Translations under genes and position numbers: made by a program
In this document: one piece after another, positions 38,111 to 46,113 of the stretch
Position numbering within the stretch: position 1 is the stretch's first letter
Layout of the letters: each line of letters opens with the position of its first letter
Assembly (NCBI RefSeq): GCF_009796285.1
Contig: NZ_CP047020.1
Span: 310,001 to 374,000 of the forward strand
Reading direction: 5' to 3'
Origin: Streptomyces broussonetiae
Lineage (GTDB): Bacteria; Actinomycetota; Actinomycetes; Streptomycetales; Streptomycetaceae
Length of the DNA stretch: 64,000 nt
The notes under the pieces: generated by a model
What the model saw: only the letters and a program-made list of their open reading frames with translations
Told to the model about the DNA's origin: nothing
Databases searched by the model: none

Positions 38111-38321
38111 TTAGAGGTGGCGCAGATAGGCGTGGTGGGGCTACCCAGACGTAAGACAGGCACAGGTCTTGGTGATCACTGAGTGGTTCAGTCGGCCATG
38201 ACGGAAGCACGGGCACAGGTCTCCCCGGTGATGACAGAGCGTCGCAACTCCATGACCGCCAAGACCTGTGCCTGTTCTGCTGTCGGGATACCACCACCGC
38301 GCCTATCTGCGCAGCCTCTAA
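38111..38321. mobile_element. 211-bp MITE with ~26-bp terminal inverted repeats
   Basis: Left end TTAGAGGTGGCGCAGATAGG then CGTGGTGG; right end, inverted, TTAGAGGCTGCGCAGATAGG then CGCGGTGGTGG. The right half, read inverted, matches the left end and the transposase start of the IS5-type element at 6791-6910. It is therefore a deletion derivative of that IS type that has lost the transposase. TA at the borders could be the target site. Confidence 0.75.
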
Positions 38322-38592
38322 CACGGATCAGTCATGGCTTTCGTAGCGACACGCAGCCAGCGGAGGGTGAGCAGGCGTCAGCAGTTCATCCGGGAGGGCT
38401 AATGGTCATTCAATCTGCCTGGTCTTCGAGCCGCTTCACATTCTGACGGTGCGCCAGGCAGGGCCGTATATACCCCGGTCGGCCCCCTGCCGCACAGCTT
38501 TCGATATGACCCGATATGACAGCTATGAGTACTTTTGGTCGCAGTCGGCTGACGAGCCGACATCTCCGAGATATCCAGACAGGAGAAGCGAC

Positions 38593-39387
38593 ATGAAGCT
38601 CGCTCGTTCCACCATGGTGACCGCAGGTCTCTCGTCCGCCGCGGCGCTCGTCGTGACCGGCATCGCCTACGCCTCGGCGGCCTCCGCCCCGGCACCCCAG
38701 GCGGTCCCGGCTGCCGCCTCGGCAGCACCCTTCGGCGGCGACTCCGGACAGAACAAGGCCAACAACAACCGAGGACAGGGCAAGGGCAACGAAGGAAAGG
38801 GCAACGAAGGCCGGGGTGAAGGCCGACGCGAGGAAGGCCGGCGCCACGAGGACAGAGGCCGGATCGAGATCAACGAGCGGTCCTACTCCGCCCATCCCGG
38901 CGACTGCATCACCGTCGTCAGCGGCCTGGGCGCCAAGACCCTCAACATCCGCAACGAGAGCCACAAGCGTCTCGAGGTCTTCCGCGGAGCCGTCTGCGAC
39001 AACGGCGCACCCATCGCCACCGTCGGCCCCTGGAGCTCCTCCGACGGCGTCTGCCCGACGATCACGGACGAGGACGAGAAGAAGAACGGGAACGAGAACG
39101 AGAACTGCGAGGAGCGCGAGAACCACGAGAACAGCAAGCACGACGAGAACAGCAAGCACGACGAGAACAGCAAGCACGACGAGAACAGCAAGCACGACGA
39201 GAACGGCAAGCACGAGGAGAACGGCAAGCACGAGGAGAAGGGCGAGCGCCACGAGAAGGGCGAGGACGGCGTGAAGGTCAAGAACGGAGTCATCGCCAGC
39301 TTCCGCGTGGTCTGCGACCACGACGACCGCGGTGACCGCGGTGAGGGCGGCCGGGGCGGCGAGGGCGGCGAGGGCGGCCGGGACTGA
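38593..39387 (+). CDS. Secreted low-complexity acidic repeat protein
   Basis: A 264-residue protein with AGGAG before the ATG. Signal peptide MKLARSTMVTAGLSSAAALV continues to about AYASAASA. A Gly/Asn/Lys/Arg/Glu-rich segment (KGNEGKGNEGRGEGRREEGR) is followed by a compact middle domain with SYSAHPGDCITVVSGLGAKT and two further Cys (AVCDNG, GVCPTI). The tail is a run of NSKHDE/NGKHEE repeats, ending HDDRGDRGEGGRGGEGG. Expected to be extracellular; repeats rich in His, Asp and Glu could bind metal ions, an inference. Confidence 0.7.
   Translation: MKLARSTMVTAGLSSAAALVVTGIAYASAASAPAPQAVPAAASAAPFGGDSGQNKANNNRGQGKGNEGKGNEGRGEGRREEGRRHEDRGRIEINERSYSAHPGDCITVVSGLGAKTLNIRNESHKRLEVFRGAVCDNGAPIATVGPWSSSDGVCPTITDEDEKKNGNENENCEERENHENSKHDENSKHDENSKHDENSKHDENGKHEENGKHEEKGERHEKGEDGVKVKNGVIASFRVVCDHDDRGDRGEGGRGGEGGEGGRD
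39121..39240 (+). repeat. 18-bp tandem coding repeats (NSKHDE units)
   Basis: The unit AACAGCAAGCACGACGAG is repeated four times nearly exactly, followed by two diverged units (GGCAAGCACGAGGAG type), inside the secreted repeat protein. Length variation between strains is likely. Confidence 0.75.
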
Positions 39388-39415
39388 CCCCGAAGCCGAG
39401 CAGCCCAACACGGGG

Positions 39416-39442
39416 CCCCGGCCCGCCGGAATCGGGCCGGGG
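39416..39442 (+). terminator. Hairpin after repeat-protein gene
   Basis: CCCCGGCCCG (39416-39425), loop CCGGAAT, CGGGCCGGGG (39433-39442), 29 bases after the stop codon. Confidence 0.75.
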
Positions 39443-39849
39443 TACTCCCATTTCATTGTCCGACAACCCACGCGCCATGCGCGCACCACCGGCCCGGACA
39501 CCAGACATCACACCCCTGGTGCCCGGGCCGACGCTCTTTCCCTTGTTGGTCGATCCACCTGGGGATATCCGTCCCGAACGCTTCCCGCGGGCACATCTGA
39601 GCACGCCCTCGCCAAACGTTTTCCCTCCCGGCGTTTCCACCGCCCCGAACGGGTGAGAAAAGGCGCTGGCGGAACGGACGAGGACGTATGCACGGACACG
39701 GGCGCAGGCGGCCCATCACCGCCCGTACGATGATCGCGTGACAGCCCGGCCGAACCGGCCGAGCACCACCTCAACGCGGTGCACGAGGCGCACGACGCCG
39801 TGAGCTCCTACGAGCGGCGATCGGCGCGAGTATCTGGTGCTACGCCAGC
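39443..39849. other. Intergenic stretch between convergent genes
   Basis: About 400 bp with no convincing gene on either strand. Confidence 0.4.
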
Positions 39850-40215
39850 TTAGGAGCAGGCGACGAGGTCGCAGTCGAACTTCACTGCCAGCGCGGAGGG
39901 GGTTCCGTCCGGCTTGCTCCACGCTGTGCCTCGGCCTGTTCCGGGATCGGCAGCCACGGCGGCGATCTCTTTCGTGGTGCACTTGTCGTCCTGGAACAGG
40001 TGAGCCCTCTGGTTGGTCGCGTTGGTGACCCTGACGACCAGGTAGGGGAACTTGATGCACCTGCCCGACGGCGGATTGTTCATCTCTCCCGTCCTGCTGA
40101 CCGAGTTCTCGAAGACGAACCGGCCGTTGGCCGCGTATGCCGGGGCTACGCCCGCAGTGGTGGTCAGCAATGCCGCGACGGGCAGCGCGAGCAGGATGCT
40201 CATGCGATGCTTCAA
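39850..40215 (-). CDS. Small secreted protein
   Basis: A 121-residue protein from a TTG start (LKHRMSILLALPVAALLTTT) with GGGGGAGGG just upstream; ATG at 40203 is an alternative. Signal peptide ends at about APAYA-ANG. The mature part has Cys in SGRCIKFPYLVVRV, DDKCTTKEI and FDCDLVACS, so probably two disulphides. It closes a row of three secreted-protein genes; unlike the other two it lacks the FDLGPCSDV motif, but its NATNQRAHLFQDDKCTTKE segment is similar in layout. Confidence 0.6.
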   Translation of the reverse strand: MKHRMSILLALPVAALLTTTAGVAPAYAANGRFVFENSVSRTGEMNNPPSGRCIKFPYLVVRVTNATNQRAHLFQDDKCTTKEIAAVAADPGTGRGTAWSKPDGTPSALAVKFDCDLVACS

Positions 40216-40238
40216 CGGCCCTCCCCCTCTCGCCGTAC

Positions 40239-40607
40239 TCACGTGTGTGTGATCTCGATCTGGGTGTGGCAGTTCGGGCTGGGGCTGATGTCTCCGGTGT
40301 GGAGGACCTCGCGGTTGCCGATAAAGGCGCTGGCCGCGAACTGCCGGACGTCGGAGCACGGGCCGAGGTCAAAGCTGGCCGTGGCACCTGACACGACATG
40401 GCGTTGGGTCTGCAGCCGAATGACCGGGTCGCTGAAGCGCGCGACGGCGAGGTCGACCTCGTCCAGTCCGAAGCCGGAGTGGTTGACGACATCAACTCGG
40501 TAGTTCGGTGCGTCTGCCGGGCGTCCAGCAGAGGCCGGCGAGACGGAGGCGAGGGTCGCGGCGAGTACCAGTGAGGCTGCGCAGACCGCCTTGCCCACGC
40601 GCCTCAT
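40239..40607 (-). CDS. Small secreted protein, FDLGPCSDV paralogue 2
   Basis: A 122-residue protein: signal peptide MRRVGKAVCAASLVLAATLA to ASA-G, then NYRVDVVNHSGFGLDEVDLA, the motif ATASFDLGPCSDVRQFAASA and PNCHTQIEITHT. Two mature Cys may pair. Its ATG overlaps the stop of the upstream paralogue (ATGA). About the same size and layout as the neighbour at 40604; likely arisen by duplication. Function unknown. Confidence 0.7.
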   Translation of the reverse strand: MRRVGKAVCAASLVLAATLASVSPASAGRPADAPNYRVDVVNHSGFGLDEVDLAVARFSDPVIRLQTQRHVVSGATASFDLGPCSDVRQFAASAFIGNREVLHTGDISPSPNCHTQIEITHT

Positions 40608-41047
40608 CGGGCCTTCCGGTGCATTTCGAGCGCGCCGGTGTCTCGGATGGTGACGATGTCGTCACAGCCGACTGGATCGGCGTCGACGTCGCCGGTGGTG
40701 AACTTGCGCTCGCCGCCCACGAGGCCGCTGACCGCGTACTGCTTGACGTCGGAGCATGGCCCCAGGTCGAAGATGACCACGCTGGAGGCTGGCACGTTGA
40801 ACTGGTGGAGGATCTGGGTGACGGGCGTGCTGTTGCGCGTGAACGCCAGAGCGATCTCGTCGAAGTCCTGGCGGGAGAAGTTGTCTACCTCGACTTGGTA
40901 GTTCTTCTCCTGGCGCATCGTTGTGTGCGGGGCTGTGGCCGAGGCCGCTCTCGTCTGGGCCGCGTGCCCAGCGGCCGGAGTCCCCGCCAAGGCGGCGAGG
41001 CAGACCGCCGTCACGGCCATTGCGCGCTTGAGGATCGAAGGTCGCAT
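40604..41047 (-). CDS. Small secreted protein, FDLGPCSDV paralogue 1
   Basis: A 147-residue protein: signal peptide MRPSILKRAMAVTAVCLAAL to AGHAA, then KNYQVEVDNFSRQDFDEIAL, SSVVIFDLGPCSDVKQYAVS and DADPVGCDDIVTI. The shared core with the next gene (YxVxVxNxS...D.. then FDLGPCSDV and one further Cys) defines a small beta-rich family. First gene of a three-gene secreted-protein operon. Confidence 0.7.
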   Translation of the reverse strand: MRPSILKRAMAVTAVCLAALAGTPAAGHAAQTRAASATAPHTTMRQEKNYQVEVDNFSRQDFDEIALAFTRNSTPVTQILHQFNVPASSVVIFDLGPCSDVKQYAVSGLVGGERKFTTGDVDADPVGCDDIVTIRDTGALEMHRKAR

Positions 41048-41496
41048 GTCTTCTCCCTCGAAGAGACAGCGGGGCCAGCCAAGCCGCCCCCCTTACTGTG
41101 CGTAGCGAATCTATCGCTCTATGAGGTTGACCAGCTAGGCGCCCGATCGGGTGAATGGGCTGCCAGCCAGTGCCTGCCCCGGGGATGCCTCGATCAAGGT
41201 CGGCGGGCGTGCGTCGAGGCCTCCCGGGGGGAGCTGGGAGAAACGACGCGGCGCTGCCCGGAGGCTGCCACACACGGACGCCAGCCCCAGGGATGCCCTC
41301 GCCTGGCCAGACGGAAGATCACATGCCCACGGGGCGAACGGCCGGGCCGCGGCGTGTGGAAGAAAGGCCGCGACGTCCTGGCCTCCAACGACGCGAACGC
41401 GCCCGCGTCCGCAGTGAAAAAGGGATCCGCTGGGGTGGCAGACCATTGCAACCCGCAGCCTGACCACGAACCCGGCGAACCTACGCGGTCACAGCA
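41048..41496. other. Stretch without recognisable gene
   Basis: Upstream region of the secreted-protein operon, ending at the CTAG target of IS701. The missing 5' part of the nickel-transporter gene found on the other side of the IS is not here, so a deletion accompanied or followed the insertion. Confidence 0.4.
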
Positions 41497-41500
41497 CTAG

Positions 41501-42917
41501 TAGGACTCCGTTAGGTCTGTCTGCCTGCAGTGTTCAGGGGCATGAGGACTGCGTGGACGCACATGAAGTCAATCGTGTTCGGGCGGAGTTGGCGATATTC
41601 GTGGCGGATGTGTTCTCCTCGGTACCGCGGAAGGACCAGCGGGCCAAGGGCGACTGCTATCTGCGGGGACTGATGATGGACGGTCGCCGCAAGTCCATCC
41701 AGGCCATGGCCTCGCGGTTGCCGGACGGCAACGAGCAGAACCTGCAGCAGTTCGTGAACCAGTCCACGTGGGATCCGGTGCCGGTGCGGCGGAGGATCGC
41801 CGAGCGGCTGGTGCCGCAGATCGGCCCGGACGCCTGGGCCATCGATGACGTGTCGTTCCCCAAGGACGGCAGGATGTCGGTCGGGGTTGCTCCCCAGTAC
41901 TGCGGTGCGCTGGGCAAACAGGCGAACTGCCAGGTCGCGGTCAGCGTGCACGCGGTCTCCGACACAGCCTCATGCCCGCTGAACTGGCGATTGTTCCTGC
42001 CCAAGGAATGGGCCGAGGACACCGTCCGGCGACAGCGGACCGGCGTGCCCAAGGACGTCGGGCACCGGGAGAAGTGGCGCCTCGCCCTGGACGCCCTGGA
42101 TGAACTGGCCACCTGGCAGCTGGTGCCGCCGGTCGTGGTGGCGGACGCCGGCTACGGCCAGAATGCCGACTTCCGCGCCGCCCTGGCCGAGCGGGAGATC
42201 CGTTACGTAGTCGGCATCCGCGCCGATCTGACCGTCCAGCCCTGGGACGCGCTGCCCGATGCCCCCGCCTGGTCCGGCAACGGCCGGCGGCCGGTGCCCC
42301 GCTACCGGCAGCCACCCGTGCCGGTAGCGGAATTGGCCGCGGCCGCCGGACCGGAAGCCCTCAGCGAGGTGACCTGGCGGGAAGGCTCCCGCGGCCCGAT
42401 GACCTCCCGCTTCCTCACGGTGCACGTCCGGCCGGCCGGGGTGCGCCCGCGACGGCTGGCCCAGCAGGCCGCAGTGGCCCAGCACGGCCGGTGGGACGGC
42501 GTCCTGCCCGAGGTGCAGCTGCTGGCCGAATGGCCCGACGGCGAGGACCAACCGACCCGCTTCTGGCTGTCCGACCTGCCCGATGACACACCGGTCCCGG
42601 AGCTGGTCCGCCTGGCGAAGATCCGCTGGCGCATCGAGCACGACTACCGTGAACTCAAGCACGGCCTGGGCCTGGACCACTTCGAAGGCCGCTCCTGGAA
42701 CGGCTGGCACCACCACGCCACTCTGGTCACCGCCGCCCACGCCTTCCTCACCGAACAGCGACTGACCCCAAAAGCCGACACAGCGGACTCACCCTCTACC
42801 AGATCCTCGACGCCCTCCAGGACCTGCTGAACTGCTGGACCGGCATCTGCACCACCTGCCACCGACCACTGCCCAGCAGGACCACGCCAAGATCAAGACA
42901 GACCTAACGGAGTCCTA
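41501..42917 (+). mobile_element. IS701-type element, complete ends, CTAG target duplication
   Basis: The ends are TAGGACTCCGTTAGGTCTGT and its inverse at 42917. CTAG is present at 41497-41500 and 42918-42921; four-base duplications are typical for IS701. The element is 1417 bp and holds one transposase gene. Confidence 0.9.
41553..42906 (+). pseudogene. IS701-family transposase, probable frameshift near the 3' end
   Basis: The main frame covers 41553-42830: MDAHEVNRVRAELAIFVADV, then AWAIDDVSFPKDGRMSVGVA with the first catalytic Asp, VVADAGYGQNADFRAAL with the second, and KIRWRIEHDYRELKHGLGLD with Glu. Around 42785 the expected ending (GLTLYQILDALQDLLNCWTG, continuing to SRQT and a stop at 42904-42906) lies in another frame, so about 40 C-terminal residues are shifted out. 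All catalytic residues precede the shift, so some activity is possible. Confidence 0.8.
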
Positions 42918-42921
42918 CTAG

Positions 42922-43245
42922 ATCGAACCCCTGGTTCGCCCTCGGGCACTCCAGCGTGGTGGTCGTCATAGCCGCGCTGGTCGCCGGGGGCGCCAAACTT
43001 GCTGACACCCTGATGAACGACAGCTCCCGAACCCACCAGTTCCTCGGCACCGTGGGCACGACGGTCACCGGCAGCTTCCTGTACCTCATCGCCGCCCTCA
43101 ACCTCGTCGCGCTGTTCGGCATCTTGCGTGTCTTCAAGACCATGCGCACCGGCCGCTACGACGAGGCGGAGCTGGAGGCCCACCTGGACTCGTGCGGCTC
43201 CATGAACCGGATCCTCGGCCGGCTCACCAAGTCGATCTGCCGCCC
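42922..43245 (+). pseudogene. HoxN/NixA-type nickel-cobalt transporter, C-terminal fragment
   Basis: Starts right at the IS701 target copy: NPWFALGHSSVVVVIAALVA, then FLGTVGTTVTGSFLYLIAAL and LFGILRVFKTMRTGRYDEAE are typical of the C-terminal half of NiCoT permeases. A one-base shift near 43215 moves the ending PPGQIFPLGFLFGIGFDT to another frame. The N-terminal half with the HX4DH signature is absent. Confidence 0.75.
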
Positions 43246-43506
43246 GGCCAGATATTCCCGCTCGGTTTCCTGTTCGGGATCGGCTTCGACACGTCGACCG
43301 TCCGCTACCGCCTCGGCCCCGACCACCGCCACTACCTCATCTGCACCGAATGCGGCCTGAGCCGACCCGTCGACTCCGGCCCGGTGGAGGACTGGGCCGA
43401 CACCGTGGCACGGACCTCCGGCTTCGCGAACGTCCGGCACACGGTGGAGCTGTCCGGCATGTGCTCGGACTGCGACCGACGGCATGCGGCGGCCGAACGG
43501 CACTGA
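43246..43506 (+). pseudogene. Fur/Nur-type metalloregulator, C-terminal fragment fused to transporter remnant
   Basis: In the shifted frame FGIGFDT passes directly into STVRYRLGPDHRHYLICTEC, GLSRPVDSGPVEDWADTVAR and HTVELSGMCSDCDRRH. The CxxC pairs (CTEC, CSDC) are the structural zinc sites of Fur-family proteins. The DNA-binding half is missing; the junction is at FDT. Confidence 0.75.
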
Positions 43507-43621
43507 ACGCGAGCACCGGCTGATGTCGGCCAGGGGCTGGTTCCATCGAATGGGCAAGGCCCCCAGAGTTCGGCCTCCAAAGAGCGCAACCACCCTCCGG
43601 GGCGATGCAGTTACCAAAGGC

Positions 43622-44395
43622 ATGGAGAACACAGGCAATACTCATGTCACCCGCCGGACCCTGCTATCAGTTGGCGGATTGATGTTTCTCAGCGCCTGCA
43701 CAGCCCCTCGCGGTACGCCTGAACACACGGGGACATCGGCACCGGACACCGTGAAGCCCACTCATCCGGGCGACTCCCACGCCAGCGAGCCGGCCCGCGT
43801 CGAGTTGCCGGGCAGTCCGGAGTTCTACGTCCATCAGGGCCCGCGAGCGATCGCGCTGACCATCGACGACGGTCCGAACCCCGAATGGACTCCGCAGGTG
43901 CTGGACCTCCTGCGCCGCTACGCCGTGCCCGCCACGTTCTGCCAGGTCGGTGCCCGTGTCAGCGCGTACCCCAGCCTGGTGCGGGCAGTGGCCGCCGAAG
44001 GCCACCTGATCGCCAACCACACCTGGACCCACGCCGACCTGGCCCGGGCATCCGCCGCGACCGTCCGCTCCCAGCTGGAACGCACCAGCGACACGATCGA
44101 GAAGGTCACCGGCCAGCGCCCCACGATCTTCCGCGCCCCCTACGGAGTCTGGTCCGAGCCGACCCTGGCCACCTGCCGCGAGATGGGCATGCGCCTGCTG
44201 GACTGGTCCGTCGACCCCCACGACTGGTCGCGACCGGGCGCCTCGCGCATCGTCGAGCGGATCATGGCCCACGCCCATCCCGGATCGATCATCCTGGAGC
44301 ACGACGGCGGAGGCGACCGCTCCCAGACAGTGGCCGCCCTGCGCCTGGTGCTCCCCCGCCTACTCGAAGCCGGCTACCAGTTCGTCACCCCCTAG
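43622..44395 (+). CDS. Polysaccharide deacetylase (NodB domain), predicted lipoprotein
   Basis: A 257-residue enzyme. The chosen ATG gives MENTGNTHVTRRTLLSVGGL and then MFLSACT: a twin-Arg-like signal with a lipobox (LSAC), so the protein is probably exported and lipid-anchored. NodB motifs: IALTIDDGPNPEW (metal Asp), HLIANHTWTHADL (metal His pair), FRAPYGVWSEPT, LLDWSVDPHDW and a final IILEHDGGG. Likely removes acetyl groups from peptidoglycan or exopolysaccharide. Earlier in-frame ATGs exist but lack good sites. Confidence 0.85.
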   Translation: MENTGNTHVTRRTLLSVGGLMFLSACTAPRGTPEHTGTSAPDTVKPTHPGDSHASEPARVELPGSPEFYVHQGPRAIALTIDDGPNPEWTPQVLDLLRRYAVPATFCQVGARVSAYPSLVRAVAAEGHLIANHTWTHADLARASAATVRSQLERTSDTIEKVTGQRPTIFRAPYGVWSEPTLATCREMGMRLLDWSVDPHDWSRPGASRIVERIMAHAHPGSIILEHDGGGDRSQTVAALRLVLPRLLEAGYQFVTP

Positions 44396-44462
44396 GCTTT
44401 CCGCGTTTCGTCATCGCGCGCGATGCCCGCTCTTGCACCCGCCGGAGCGGTCGCCGGGGCCG

Positions 44463-44625
44463 CGCCCGTTGGACGACCGCCGGTGCCTGCAGGGCGTCTT
44501 GTTCGTCCTGTCCACCGGCATCTCGTGGCAGCAGCTTCCGATGGAGCTGGGCTTCGGCTCGGGGCAGACCTGCCGGCGGCGCATGGGACGGTGGCACGAG
44601 GCCGGCGTCTTCGAGGCCCTAACCG
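44463..44625 (+). pseudogene. IS5-family transposase, N-terminal fragment
   Basis: Reads LDDRRCLQGVLFVLSTGISW and QQLPMELGFGSGQTCRRRMG, the first domain of IS5-type OrfA, then changes to unrelated sequence at about 44625. Confidence 0.8.
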
Positions 44626-44922
44626 ACGTGATGCTGGTGACCAGGGCGCCCCGGGCCGACGTGTCAGTAACTGTGCTCGGGGCGGTGTCGGACATGAGCC
44701 TGGCGACGACGGAGCCCGGCCGGTTCCGCGTCACCGTGACGCCAGCCCGGCCGCCGGGCGAAGTCACTGATTCGGGCCAGGCAGGCCTCCAACTGGGCCG
44801 GGTCCGTGATCGTCACCAGCCGCCCCCTCTTCTCCTCCGGACCTTGCGCCGAACCGGTGGCCGCGGCCACCGCCCCACGCGATCATGGCAGCAACCGCCG
44901 CATGTCAGGGAGGAAACCGCTC
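44626..44922. other. Junction stretch
   Basis: A frame on the minus strand (from 44870) reads RLVTITDPAQLEACLARISD and could be the start of a decayed gene; otherwise nothing recognisable. Confidence 0.3.
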
Positions 44923-45050
44923 ATGCCGAACAAGACCCGGGCCCGCCGGCTCACGCCCGGCCCGGAACGCGACAAGTTCGCCGCCGACCTGAAGATGAAG
45001 TACGAGGGCGGGAAGTCCATCAGGGCCCTGGCGGAGGAAGCAGGCCGCTC
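44923..45050 (+). pseudogene. Helix-turn-helix protein, N-terminal fragment
   Basis: MPNKTRARRLTPGPERDKFA then DLKMKYEGGKSIRALAEEAG, the start of a small HTH-domain protein common in Streptomyces. It is cut after AGRS and joined to an IS256 C-terminus. Confidence 0.6.
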
Positions 45051-45334
45051 CAGGAGGAACTGCTGGCGTTCTACGACTTTCCGGCCGAGCACTGGATCCA
45101 TCTGCGGACCACGAACCCCATTGAGTCGGCCTTCTCCACCGTCCGGCTGCGGACCAAGGTCACCCGAGGCGCCGGCTCCCGCACCGCCGCCTTGGCCATG
45201 GTCTTCAAATCGTCGAGTCCGCCCAGCAGCGGCGGAGGGCCGTGAACGCGCCCCACCTCCTCGCCCTCGTCCGCGCCGGAGCCCGCTTCGAACGTGGCTG
45301 CCTTGTCGAACGCCCCGAGGCAGCCGCGGCCTAG
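45050..45334 (+). pseudogene. IS256-family transposase, C-terminal fragment, frameshifted
   Basis: EELLAFYDFPAEHWIHLRTT and NPIESAFSTVRLRTKVTRGA in one frame to about 45215, then AVNAPHLLALVRAGARFERG in the next. Its TAG overlaps the stop of the convergent metallo-hydrolase gene. Confidence 0.85.
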
Positions 45335-46101
45335 CCGATTGAGAAGGTGGCATCGCGGGCGGCGTAGTCGACGGGACCATCGAACCGTGCCGAGGCACGT
45401 GCCACCGCTTGCTGCGGCGTGAGGAAGCGGCCGACGTGCGTGACGATCAGCCGGCCCGCCCCGGCCATGCTGGCTGTGTCGCCGGTGTCCTCGGGCGTGT
45501 GGTGCACCTGTTCGCCCTCGACTGGAGCCTGTGCGCTCTCGGCTTCACACAACAGCGCGTCGCATCCCTTGGCCAGCTCCGTGAGGCTCGGGCACGGTGC
45601 CGTGTCTCCGGAGTACACCAGCGACTTGCCCGCCGCCTCGATGCGCACGGCGAAGGCTGGAATGCCGTGAGACACCGCCCGGCTGGTCAGCCGGAGCGAG
45701 CCAACGGCCGCCTGATGCCCGTCGTGCAACTCGGTTACCGCGAAGGCGGATTCGATCGGGCTGCGAGCCGGAGTGTTGGTAAGAAAATTGGCCAGCCGGT
45801 CGGCGATTCCAGGCGGACCGTAGAGAGGGATAGCCGCTGCGAGGTGGATGTCCGCGTACAGGGCTCCGTAGTACGCGGTGAGCAGGTCCGCGCTGTGATC
45901 GGCGTGCAGATGCGAGATCCAGATCGCATCGAGCTCATCCAGCCGCACATGACGCTGGAGCGGGCCGAGCGTCCCGCTGCCCGCGTCCACCCAGATACGG
46001 GTGTCCCCGCTCGACACCAGATAGCCGGAGCAGGGATTGTCCACGCTCGGGTAGGGCGTCGCGCAGCCCAGGACCGTGAGGTGAAGAAGCTCGTCGCTCA
46101 T
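45331..46101 (-). CDS. MBL-fold metallo-hydrolase
   Basis: A 256-residue metallo-beta-lactamase-fold protein: MSDELLHLTVLGCATPYPSV, metal site SHLHADHSADLL (His64, His66, Asp68, His69), SRAVSHGIPAFAVRIEAAGK, YSGDTAPCPSL (metal-bridging Asp) and LIVTHVGRFL. This set resembles RNase Z/arylsulfatase-like members of the fold, but no RNase Z exosite is seen; substrate unknown. A complete IS630 lies only about 12 bases upstream of the ATG, next to the AGGATC ribosome binding site, so its native promoter is separated from it. Confidence 0.85.
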   Translation of the reverse strand: MSDELLHLTVLGCATPYPSVDNPCSGYLVSSGDTRIWVDAGSGTLGPLQRHVRLDELDAIWISHLHADHSADLLTAYYGALYADIHLAAAIPLYGPPGIADRLANFLTNTPARSPIESAFAVTELHDGHQAAVGSLRLTSRAVSHGIPAFAVRIEAAGKSLVYSGDTAPCPSLTELAKGCDALLCEAESAQAPVEGEQVHHTPEDTGDTASMAGAGRLIVTHVGRFLTPQQAVARASARFDGPVDYAARDATFSIG

Positions 46102-46113
46102 CCCAAGATCCTA

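Noticed and set aside
39121..39240. CRISPR or regulatory repeat
   Set aside because: An 18-bp in-frame coding repeat inside a secreted protein.
44664..44870. 68-codon minus-strand gene start
   Set aside because: Only a short plausible N-terminus (RLVTITDPAQLEACLARISD) before unrelated sequence; kept as a note in the junction entry rather than as a gene.
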